Shown piece by piece: positions 9,867-21,200 of a stretch of DNA of 64,000 nucleotides. How positions within the stretch are numbered: the stretch's first letter is position 1; the number at the start of each line of letters is the position of its first letter. This DNA is from Symsagittifera roscoffensis. Its lineage: Eukaryota > Xenacoelomorpha > Acoela > Convolutidae. The position numbers were made by a program, and so were the translations under genes. Below the pieces are notes generated by a model that saw only the letters and a list, made by a program, of their open reading frames with translations, did no database searches and had not been told where the DNA came from. The DNA is taken from contig NC_087062.1 in assembly GCF_963678635.1 (NCBI RefSeq), forward strand, positions 87,273,845 to 87,337,844. Direction: 5' to 3'.

Positions 9867-11377
9867 CCTTCATCCGACGATCACCTACAAAAACCACAAA
9901 AGACAAATAAAAATCGCAAATTTCATCAAACAGATTTCAAAAATTCTATTAATCTCTTACACTTATAAATTTATAAATTTAATACCAATGCAGTAAATTC
10001 ATTTCTAAAATTTTCCCCCACAAGCAGTAAATCTAATTATGATGAAAATTTGTATCTTAATATTCCCCCATGACTAGCAGTAAATTTCTAACTTCTATGT
10101 AGTAAATTAAATAAATGCAAATGCAGTACTAACCTTTTGATATTTTCATTCATTCGCACAGAAATTCTATCCACACTCGCACAGCTCGCCCACGAAGAAT
10201 TGTTTAAAATAATGAATTTCAGTTTCAAGTTTTCACACTCAACAACTCTAACATATAATAACATGTTTCAAACTTTCCTTTAACCCGGTTGGAAAGGAAT
10301 CATATACTAAACAAAACTAACCAACGCAGCTTACTAAATACCACAAATCATAGAATAACAGCATGACTTAGAAAAAGAAACCAACGGTACCCAAACCGGA
10401 TTAACCCAGTTTAAAACTGGATAATTTATTCTTTTGAAGACTATTATAAAGTCTAAGAAAGAAATAATAAAACAAACCCATACCACAAACAATTTGATTT
10501 TTGAAAAAAGGACACAACCAACAAAACATAAGTAAGACCACAACAAACTCAACATAAAACGTTGTCACATAACAGGACCCCTCACAAAAACCGCATGAAA
10601 TCATACTCCCACTCCTGGCCTAACCCACCAGGAAGGACGTCCTGAGCATGCTCTATAGCCGGCCTAACCCACCGCGCTACATCCACGCTTTGTGACCACA
10701 CCACTATTTTTAATAAGAGCTACTCAAGTGTGAGTAACTCTTCAAAATAACCGAACTAAAACAAAAAGCTTTTGTGAAAACAACTAACTAAAATCATTAT
10801 TAAAAAATATTAAACTAATAAAAGTTTTATAAAATGTAAAATCACATGATGCAATATATAGATCAGAATACAACACCAAGGACGAACATCAAAAGACAAG
10901 ACGACCCCACTACACTCGAGAGAGAATGACCAACTACAATCGATATGCCGCTCACAATCACAACTCAAAGGATTTAGAGTACGACTTGACCTCGCAGAAA
11001 AGGACTTCATTGAACTAGACCAATGACCACCTCGATGTTCAAGTATACGTACAGATCCGAGTAACCAGGCATCCCCTCCACGCACAATCTCCACGCCATT
11101 CCCAAACTAGATCATACACAAAAGAAGTTCTCCACGCAGAACAGAAAAACCTGACATAGCAAACCATTCTGAAATCAGATTTGAGTTTGTTGCAAAGACG
11201 TAGTCGTTGTCACTAGAAGACACAACGTCTTATGTCTCTAACTCCAGCTTCCTGGAACTTCCCTAACAAAAGAGGAAACGGAAGAAAATTATGATGTTCG
11301 CCAAAAACAAACGTCCATCATCCATCCTTCGAATTGCAGAAGAACTATTCTAAAAAACTCTGTAAAACCCGGATGGG
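9867..11377 (+). other. 1.5-kb conserved 3' noncoding region of the element
   Basis: No ORF is supported here. The first part has several copies of 'gcagtaaat' or 'tagtaaatt' (about 9990-10130) and two 'gatgaaaattt' type motifs. Later come 'tcgcccacgaagaattgttt' and 'cccggttggaaagg', nearly identical in copy 2 (60111-61716). The region ends in 'cccggatgggtgg' directly before the LTR, the likely plus-strand priming (polypurine) tract. Conservation of long noncoding sequence between two copies whose ORFs have diverged suggests cis-acting function, such as RNA export, packaging or polyadenylation. Confidence 0.55.
10602..10706 (-). other. GC-rich conserved island with a tRNA A-box-like string
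   Basis: This block is much richer in G and C than its surroundings and is nearly identical in copy 2 (60948-61049). On the minus strand it reads TAGCGCGGTGGGTTAGGCC, close to a tRNA A-box, and the string GGTGGGTTAGGCC occurs twice. No B-box (GGTTCGAANCC) is seen, so it is not a tRNA gene. It could be a fixed tRNA-derived remnant or a structured RNA signal. Confidence 0.3.
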
Positions 11378-11785
11378 TGGAACCTGATCTAAACTACATT
11401 TTATGATTGGATAAATTAAATGTTTTACCAATGTAAAGTATTTAATATTAACCAATCATGATCCATCTAACTAACAACCCACTTATTTGTAAGTGCTGAA
11501 GTTACTTGTAATTTCAGCACCAGAGAGATTTGAATTTAACTTAGAAATTAGTTGGACTCTCCCGAGCACTTCAGCAGCCGCAATAAACCAGTATACCCTA
11601 GATCTATTGAGCCTAGCAGAGACTAGTTAAACAACCTGAGACTAGATAGTATAAGAGTAAGATTAGGATCGGTATTAGACTAAGAAGTTGCACGAATCTA
11701 TCCGGCCGAAAATAAGATAGCGTGACGAGCAGACGGTGTACCCTATCCGAAATTACTCTATGAGTTACACTTCGGTCTTAACTCA
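11378..11785 (+). repeat. 3' LTR of copy 1 (408 bp)
   Basis: It begins TGGAACCTGATC directly after the purine-rich 'cccggatggg' tract and ends AACTCA, giving the usual TG...CA ends. It is about 90 percent or more similar by eye to the LTRs at 54336-54762 and 61717-62126, and more distantly to those at 28604-28981 and 43087-43463. It holds the LTR stem-loop at 11493-11520. Host sequence resumes with 'gtatg'. Confidence 0.9.
11493..11520 (+). promoter_or_regulatory. Conserved LTR stem-loop
   Basis: The arms GTGCTGAAGTTAC and GTAATTTCAGCAC enclose a 2-base loop (TT), with one G-T wobble. The same hairpin is present in the other LTRs at 28721-28748, 54469-54496, 61832-61859 and 43321-43346, with paired changes in the arms. 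It lies about 115 bases into the LTR. Confidence 0.7.
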
Positions 11786-12236
11786 GTATGCCCCTCCGTG
11801 TCCATATGTTCACCCCTGTAAAAAGTGATTCAGAATCGAGACGTGTGAGAAAACCACACCTCTACCTCTATCTTACTTCGCCACTTTATATAAAAAGTAT
11901 AAATATAAAACTGAATTGAATTATTGAAAACTAAGCTACTATAATCATTGCAAGCTTTAAAGTCTTCAAAGGTGGTGAACAGATGTCATTTCATAACAAT
12001 TTTTTCAAGTTAATTTTATTTTAACCTATTTTTTGGAATTATGAGCGACTCAATCCAACTTCTAATACAGTAAAATAATTCCTAAAAATTATCGAGAGAA
12101 ATCGGCTCAATTTCTTCTAACAAAAGACTTGCATTGAATCAATCAACTCAGGTTTTGGCTTTTTTAAAAGAGAAATGTAGTTTGATTCAGAAATGTATAT
12201 AGTTATTCTCTTAGCTTTGATAGTTATTCTCTTATT
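11786..12236. other. Short intergenic stretch; likely 3' UTR of the minus-strand gene
   Basis: There are no ORFs of note. On the minus strand AATAAA occurs at 12015-12020, about 220 bases past the stop codon of the Mesh-like gene, and is the best polyadenylation signal candidate. The element copy 1 LTR therefore ends a few hundred bases beyond the gene's 3' end. Confidence 0.5.
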
Positions 12237-15200
12237 TCATCTAAGGTATGGAGTTTCATCTCTTTCGTCAATCCAAAAGAGGGCTCGTATTTCTTGATGA
12301 GGAAAATGATCCTCACCCCCTTGATTCTGGTCAACCACAACGCCGACCTTGACTCCTCTTGTAAAAATTAACCATCCATTATTGAGACATTTCCTGAAAA
12401 CCATGACCAGAAGAAGCAGTAGAAACAGCGTCATGACACACAGAGACACAGCAAATGTCCATTTTTCGGTCAGGTCATCGGATTCGTCCGCTGGCTGCGC
12501 TGTTTTGATGAAGAAGCTCATCTCGGTTAGTCTGAAGACTTCGTTCCAAAAGTGGGCAGCATTGATTTGTGATTCGAACTGGACAAATGCTTCCGAAATG
12601 GAGATGTTTCCTGTCAGTGCTATGTCGAGCAGACAAGCTGAATCCCCCTTGCAGACCTAGCAAGATACAGAAAACGGATCTCCTTAATTATTCCCCTCCC
12701 CCTATGGTACCTTGTAACGAAATGCCACTCCTATAAAATACTAATTCAACGGCTAGTAATATTTGAATTTTGTGCATTGTTGCGAAGCCCCCTTTTAAAA
12801 TATAGATGGCAAGATCCCAGAAAACTATTAGAAAAATGGCTGGGTATGAGATGCGCAGTCATTCTTATAACATAAAAAAACGAAAAAAAAAGAAACTTTT
12901 TAACCTTCTTTAAAATTTTAAAAAGCGTACCGAGTTGCAAAGCTCGAAATTTGTACAACGAGATATAATATCACAAGTTAGTCTCATATAAGTTCTGACG
13001 GAAATTTCTTCTAATTTTAAAAAAGCCTTCATCTTCTATTAAAAATCCAATTCTTTGTTATGCAGTGTTGAATTTATTTTCAAGGAGGATTTTAACTACA
13101 ACCTTGTGGGTAGTTCAGTTTTTTTTTTTAATTTTTGTAGTTTCAATAATATCCTTTTTGAAATGTAACTCGCCTCATTAGCTTCGAGTTGCAGCTGCTC
13201 ATTCGTAAAAAGTGGCTCATAAATCGGCTCAAATGGAGACCCCTCGGCAATATCATTCTCGATGGAAGAGACAATGTCTCTCTGTTTAAAGAGCCACTCA
13301 TCTGGATCCACAACCCAGCTGGTTCCGAAAGCTTCGTGAAGATACGCGTAGTCTGTAGTGTTGGTCACAATCACGCCTTCTGAAAAATAAACAAAAGTGT
13401 AGATTGGCTGAAAGTAGAAAAAGACTTCAAATTGAGGACTGCCGTGCTCTGTTTGTGGTGCTACTTTAGGACAGCCATTTTTGCCAAACGAGCCCTAAAT
13501 ATTTTCTACGGGCATCTTTGGAGCCAGGCAAAAAGGGTCATAATTCGTTAAGGCCCAAAAAATCTCAAAATGACTGGCCTTAAAAAGAAAGCCCGAAAAG
13601 TTTTGCCCTCTCCGCAAAAAATTTCCTGTGCACGCCTCTGATAATGACTTTCGTTTGAAGTATTTTAACAGTTGAAAATTTGAGTACTTCGACGCATACT
13701 GAATTGAAAATGTAACCAACCAGGGGTTTGGAAATCGTTGTCTGGGTCTCCGTCGTAATATCCCAGGAGTCCCCTCATCTGAAACTTGAACGAGGGCGGA
13801 ACTGAGATCTTCAGGTTGAGGAAGTTCTGAATTACATACACTTCCACAATCAACATATTCCCCAAAAACTGAAAACGAACGCTTTTCAAATCATCTCTCT
13901 CTTCCACTGCAACATTGGCCAGGATATATTCCCTGACATTTTCTCCCAGTGTCTTCTCGAAGTTGTTAATCACTAATTTAACTTTTGCAATCTTGTCAAC
14001 GTAGACTTCTAGGAGAGTGTTTCCGTGTTTGACTGCTATCCCGCTGAACACAGTCCCATTGCCGACCCTCCGCATGCTCGCCTGCAGTTCAGTCTGACCC
14101 CCGATTGAAGATGAGTCATCAGTGATGAGCATCATGTAGACCCCCAGCCCCATGAAGGGGTAGCTGACTCCGTCCACTGTCTGCAAGTGGGGGTCTCCTC
14201 TGTTTATGAGGATGTTGCGAGGCCAGTACTTGCCAATGATAGTCGGGCGATGCTTTTTGTAAAAGCCGCAAAAAGGTTCACCTGGAAGTGTTCGCTTACA
14301 ACACTCGTAAAATGGTTTCAGGTCGCTGGTGAAATGTCGGATCATATTGTCAATTGAGCCACTTTCTCGTTGCATGCTACCCGCAGAAATGGAATTTTCA
14401 ATTAATTCGTCGCTAGTTCGATGGTAACAACACTGATTTGAAACCATAATCGATTCCTCGCGGCTTTCCATAGTTCCATTTAAATCAACTCTAGTTGTAG
14501 CTAAACAAGCTAGTCGAGGTGAGCGTATGCAAAACCCGGGCGACGGGTAGCCTTTGAACTCACATGTGTCTTTTTTGCAAAAACCAATCGAATCAAGTTT
14601 TTCACTCACTTCCACATCGGAATTTCCGCAGCACAAATCGTATTGCCAGCCGGTCATTCCGTTTCGAACTTCCTCGTGTGCCCACCAAGCATCAGTTCCG
14701 GTTCTAATAAGGTATGTGCTTCGGAACTTACACCCTTGCTTTGAAAACTAAGCCATTTGAGTACGTTTCTAGTTCATGTGATCATCACCAACGCATTTTG
14801 AAGTGCCACATTATGTCGCGCTCGAAACCGTCGAGCGCTGTTCTTTTTCGATTATGTCGGTCAAAAATTAGCTGACTTTCATAGAGTTTATGGAAAAGAG
14901 TAGAGTATGGTCTCGATGATACCGTAACTTCGACTTTCACAACTTTGAAATCCGCAACTTTGGTCAATTTTCTTCGATCAATTCAGAATGTATGACATTC
15001 GGTGTCCCACTCTTTAATTCCACGTAACTTAACCCTTTATGCTTACACCCTCCTACTTTACAATCCCGTAACAAGATAACCCCGAAATAATTTAGCCCCA
15101 TTCAAAAATCGATAATTTGTTTACCACTTTGTCCACAGAATACGCACGACGTGAATTTCCACGTGTTTATTGTAGAAATAAAGGTAATATGTGCTTGTTA

Positions 15201-18200
15201 GCTTAGGAATGGGCCTTTTGTGATTGTGATAAGTGTGATTGTTAAAAGTTTTGAGCCAAAAATTCGGCACTTTTTCTGCACTTGATTGTCGGCTTTGTTT
15301 ACGTCGGCTCATTTTCTGAAGGATTCTTTTTCAATTACTTGTTAATGGTTTTCATAAGAACGGTCAAATTCTCACAAACTGTTTTAGACAAATCAAAATC
15401 GTTTTTCCAGACCCTTCCTAATGAGAGTGGTTTTCTTAAAAATGAAAAAAAAACAATTGACTTTTTTTGAAATTTTTTCAAAAAAAGTTCTTTCAAGTTT
15501 TTTTTCATTTTTGTTTTCAGTTTGTAAATAACTTTGATTTTATCCTTTTATGATTTTATTCGTTTAATCAGCTGTTTTAACTATATATTTTTTGGTGTAC
15601 GTAATTGTGTTTATGTGTTTTGCAATTATTTTTATATTTGTTTCTGTTAAGTTCTTCGACAACACTTAAAAATATGTTTCCAATGTTTTTTAGCTCATTT
15701 TAATTTACAAAATAAATATTTCTATCTGAAAAAATAAATCAAGCAAGCCTGATTTGACAGCAAATCAGAAATAAATAAATTCAAAATTTTTGACAGCTTG
15801 AATTAAAAATGCTACTCCAGTTCCTCGTTTTGCTATGTCAATTAGAGTTTTTTTAGTTCCTCCGGTTTTGCATATTTTCAATGTGTTATGATGGAAGAAA
15901 CTGGAAACAAACAAATTTCAAGTGTAATCAAATTAAACAAGTTCAAGATCAAAATTTTTCACAGTTTTATTCAGAATAGCAAGACTAATTTCTTTTTATT
16001 ATTTTTTTTTGTTCACATTATTGAAAGAACTTTTTCTCACGTTTAGTTAATTTGAACCGATTTTCGGGCTGCATTTAAAAAAACAGTTTTATGGGATATT
16101 TTTGATATTTTTTAGAAAAAAATTTTAAAACCGTTTTTCAGTCAACTTGTTTGTCTTCTCCAATCGGACTTTCCTCAAAAAGTGAAACGGCGCTTTTTTG
16201 GCTTCATTGCTGTTCAAAATCAATTGCTTTTTATAAACAGTGTCTAGTTTTTGTTTTTTTGTTGCATTCGTTTCTTTCTGATCTACTTTTTTTTATTGAA
16301 CTCATTAGCGAAAGATTTAAGTTTTTGAATAGTTTCTGAGTTGTTTTTCGAAACTTTTTACGAAACCTCTCACTTTCAGTAGTGATGTGATTTTTCGAAT
16401 AGTTTTTTTAGTTTTTTCAGAGCACATTTGTTGTGTTTCTAATCCTATTGTAAGGGCTTCTGAAAAATTGAATATTGTTTGTTAGTATTTATGTGTCTTT
16501 CATTTACTAATTTAAAAAGTAAATCAGATTTAGTGAAGTTTGGTTCTTTCATCAATGCAGTTTACCAATACAGTTTACCGTTATTTAAAAAACGTGTTTC
16601 GGAATACTTCAATAAAAAGCAGGCAGGCCTAAAAAGTATGTTGGAGGTAGGCTGTTTTTGATGATAAAATTAGAAAAACAATTGCAACAACTTTGTCATC
16701 TGATTTTTTTGTATTTTTTTCTACTATAATTTTTGCATCGCAAGTTTTGCGAAGCTGTTTCGCATCTGTGTTTAAATTGATATTTTTTCAACTATACAAG
16801 TATTCCAATCAAGTGTACTAATTGGGGCCAGAGAAGCCTTTCTTAGTTCACTTGATGTCTCTAGCATCTCAAAAACAATTGCATTTCGAATATCTAAACA
16901 AACAATCCCTCATTTACGGTTTTAAAACGAAATAATCTACATGGGGCCAATCGAAGGCAACAAAAATTTATAAAAGTTTGTGAAAATTAAACTGCCTTGC
17001 ACCTGAACTATGTTTTACCAGTCTATAATATTTGAAGCGCCAGTCCATTTTAAATTATATTCCAGAGACAAACAAAACAAATTTTAGTGGTATGAGGCCA
17101 CGAATTTTATCTAAATGTAAAAACGATACCACTGCGAACTGGAATTGCTCAAAGTATCAAATGCCGTAAACAGTGTACTGGAACGAGGGGTGAGCATAAA
17201 CATGAAACTTCTACGGGAAAACCTGATGCTCGACTAGTTTCAGAAAACAACAAGGACCGAAAGAGAGCAATACCACGACGGTTGCAGTCGCCACTGCAAT
17301 TCAGCTCATAACAGAAGATATTCTCTTTCAATTAGCCCTAACCACTAAGGAAAACTTAGTTCGAACTGCTCAATGCATGCACAAGCAACGGGAAATGAGT
17401 AAAAGCATTCCTCCGGCAACCAGCAATTTAAAACTACCCAGCTGTTTGAAAACTTTGTAAGATTTGATAGTGGACAAATTGATCAAGAAAAAATTATTTC
17501 ATTCTTCGACTCGGAAAAGCTTCGTCTGCTCAAAAGTTCATCTTTTCGGTTGGCTAACGGAATTTTCAATGTCACAACTAAAAAGTTTTATCTACTTACT
17601 TTATAGATGCTAGTCTTTCAAGGATAGCCCTCGCTTGCATTTAAGCCTTCTTACGAAATAAAACGGAAAACAAAACAACATACATACCAATACATACCAA
17701 CACTTCTTAGATGCCCTAAAAATATAAACCCTGACAGAATACTTGAAACAATTTTGAACAGGCCGCTTCGCAGAATCCAATTGTGTCTGGTTGTTTTTTT
17801 CATCCTTTCAAGTTGTTTGGATTTTTTTCTTCTATCTCAGAAAAAATGTAAGAAACCTGCGGAACTCGGATTGAAACTGGAGTAGGACAAAACAGAAGAA
17901 TGAAGATCGTTCGATAAAATTGACAAATAACTTCAAATAGTATGCCATTGCACCAAAAAATAGTTGGAAAAACTGCAAAATTTGACACGCACTGCTTTTA
18001 TTTTGGTTATAATTACATAAAAATGTCTCATCCCGAATCGAGCAGTTCTCATTGTGGAATCGAAGAGGTGCTGCAACATCTGGTTCGGCGAGAACGACAA
18101 ATGCTGTAGGGTGCTGGAAATCTGGTGTACAGTCATTTTTCAGTGGTTCACATCCCAGAATAAGGAAAGTAATTGCAAACTTCCAACAAGACGCATACCT

Positions 18201-21200
18201 TCAAATACTCAGTTTCTATTACGCCTGGAGAGGTAACCAATTTACAAAAAATAAAAAAATAACGTGTCCGTACCCAAAAAAAACAGAATAATATGCTTTT
18301 TTACGAAGTGAAAATTGATTTTTGTATCTTTTGCGCTATGGCGATTATAAGCTAAAAAAACTTTTCATTTGTCCTTTGTATAATCTTTTTGATGAAAATT
18401 TTTGTCAGTTTTTTGAGAAAAAACGTCTCCGTGCAGCCTTCTGGAGATGCAAAAAAACGCACAGTCTTCAACCGCATTTACAAAATGCTGTCCCTAGCAG
18501 TTTATTCCCTGAAGGATCGCTCCTTTGGTGTGCGAGGCTAGGAAAAGGGGTTGGCAACCTTTTTAGACATTGCATTATAGGGCGCCACTCCAAAAAAAGT
18601 TTGACACATTTTCGATGGTTCGAAAAATTGGAGACGTTTTTCGTTAAGATTATTGGCATTTGAACAAAATTTAGATTAGTTCAACTTTTTGTCACATCCA
18701 GTTTTCCTTCTATACTTCATATAAATTCAACCAACAAATCTATTATAAGCAAGAATATTTTCAGGATCAGGTTTAAATTTGGAAAAATCTTATCATTATC
18801 GATTACTACTTTTATTCATGTTGGTCGGATTACTTCAAGTTCATATCAAAGTCTAGTCTATTGGCAAGGTCTTTTCTGTTCAAATGTTCAAGTGTAAACC
18901 GCATTTAGCAGCGTGCATGCTATTTCGTTTTGTGTGCAACAAATCCATTTAAAGTAAGTTTCACTTTGGTTCCAACAACTGGTATTATGTAAGGGTTAAA
19001 TTGTAGTGGGGTTATCTAATTGTGGTGTTCTATGAGAGGGGTTAAGAAAATGTTTTTTAAAAACGCAGGGTGAAAAGCTTAGGAACGCTTAGGAACGCAG
19101 AATATTTCAAACATGGGTACCCTTGCAAAAAAACTGAAAAAATGTTTTGAGGTTTTTTTCAGTAGTTAGTAGTTTGTTTGCGAGACAAATTTCGACTTCG
19201 GAACCCCGAAGTTCGACCCACTACTACTAATTAAAAGTTCTTGTTTGAAAAACTGATGAAAAAATTGAAAAAAGAATTTTTTTCGTGTTTTTCCTCATTG
19301 TCACCCCATACTCCTATGAAGTACGATGGCATGTCTTTAGCGTCTAATCGGATTCGTTCTATGCAATACTTCAAAGACCTTGGTAAGTGTTAATTAACAC
19401 GAGTGTAGGGTAAAATGAAATAGGTGAAATTGGAACGCAGGGCAGAGTGGCCCAGTGTGAATAGGCATAAGGTAAGTTGGAATAGGGCGAGTTGGACGAA
19501 TCGTCATCTAACCTAATAATTAGGCCACATGACTCGCCTTAAGGGTATTAAAAATTTTACGTCAAAAACACTTAGTTAAAAAAATCGAAAATTGGCTGAA
19601 AAAAGCAACCAGCTAAAGCATAAATGTTCCTTCATCTTTTCGGAAATCTGAGCAACCACTAGAAAAACTACTAGAAAAATCAGAGCAACCACTAGAATGG
19701 CAACAACTTGTTTCGCAAAAATTTAAATATGCTGCTTCAGTTGATAGAAGAACACACAAAAACGATTGTGTCAATTTCAAAACGCACTGAAAAAGCTTCA
19801 TTCTCGGCGCAACAAAGTTTGCAGTACAGAAAATGACTGAAAGTGAAGCACATCCCTGTTAGGTGTATCTATTCCAATTTCGGTAGGACAAGGGTACCAC
19901 TTTTCAAGCTCGCTGACACAACCTGAGTAGTCAATCAGTGATTCTGCATCGTTCCAGGTGTCACACTTAACATCACTCTCATCGTCGACTGACTTCAATG
20001 TGATGGGCAAAGATGCTCGGCATTCTAGAAGAAAAGAAACAAAAATTCTGAAACAGTTCTCTACTCTATGAGTTTAGCCCCTTTTTTTTAAAAGGGTTGC
20101 CAGTGGCTGTGCTCCGAACTAAAAAAAATGCAAGAAGTTAACCACAATTTCAAAAACTTTTTTCACTAAAACATTGAGACAACTTTTTTGAAATCTGTTT
20201 GTGAAATCCAAATCACAACTTGACATTTTAAACTTTTACCGCCACGGGTGAATTCAATCCACTGTTCCCCTGCTTGGGTGGTGTAATGGTAGTCATAGAA
20301 GAAGTCACCAGGCACCAAAGTCACGTTCTCAGTTCTCATTATGTTTTCTGTAAAAGGTAGTTTCAAATAGTTTACCAAAAATATAAATAAACATTAGCTG
20401 AATCAGATTTTTTCGGCTGGGCTCAATATATGGAAGAAATGTTTTGAACCTCAATTAAATCAGTTCATGGGCATTTTAAGATCACATTTTGTTTAACTTC
20501 GCGTAAAAATGAGTAGTCGAATAAAAAGTTTTTCGATTTTTGACACTACAGTTCCCTGCAAATTTTAGTAACTGAGTTTCAACATTTTATTACATGCTGA
20601 AAATGTTCAGAAAACATTTATTACCCAGCCCTTTGAAAAATTTAATTTAACTCCAATCACAGCAACACGTACCTTGTTCATCTTTAAAACTGACTGTCAA
20701 GCTTGCATCAGTTACGCTACAGTTTTGGAAGTTAAGATGAACAGTCTGATTTTCTTCCTTAAGAGTAGCTTCAATGGTCGCATTACTGGCCGGTGCCAGT
20801 TCGTAAACGTAGATATACTTTTGGGATATGAAAGGCACTCCGTCTAACATAATGCTTACAATAGCAGGTCCCTTATTCTCAAAACTATGATTGAACTGAA
20901 GAGTTTGGGTCGATCTAATGTAATTGAATCCCTCTGCCGGAAGAACTAATTTATCAATTAGAACTACTTTTACAGAAAATTCATCATGGGGCGGCAAGTA
21001 GCAGTTTTGAATTGTCAACGCTGATTTTACGTTCTGTTCAACAAAAGAGGGCTCAAACGGCCCAGAGCAAGCGCCCAAAAGTTCAAGGTCATCTGAGGAT
21101 AGTTCGCCCAGAGGAGTCACGGGTTCCTGGTCAGTTTCGACCAGTTCGAATACCCAGATTCCTCCTATGTTGAAATTTGAATAAGCCCACAGATTTCGCA

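Larger units (their letters stand above)
1..11785 (+). mobile_element. Retrovirus-like Ty3/gypsy-type element, copy 1 (5' part outside window)
   Basis: The element enters from the left edge inside integrase and ends with a 408-bp LTR at 11378-11785. The order is pol end, two small membrane ORFs, a methionine-free ORF, an env-like gene, a 601-aa ORF, a noncoding tail and the LTR. Copy 2 at 54336-62126 shares the order from the methionine-free ORF onward, which shows that these parts belong to one element rather than being neighbours by chance. Assignment to the Ty3/gypsy type rests on the GPY/F-like module of the integrase end, the TG...CA LTR and the 4-bp target duplication of copy 2. The 5' LTR, gag and most of pol are not visible. 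Confidence 0.85.

Noticed and set aside
10602-10706. tRNA gene on the minus strand
   Set aside because: An A-box-like string exists but there is no B-box or cloverleaf.
18040-18240. Possible plus-strand exon reading CCNIWFGENDKCCRVLEIWC with a GTAACC donor
   Set aside because: Two frames are equally open, no upstream acceptor is convincing and no family is recognised; it lies in the intron of the minus-strand gene.
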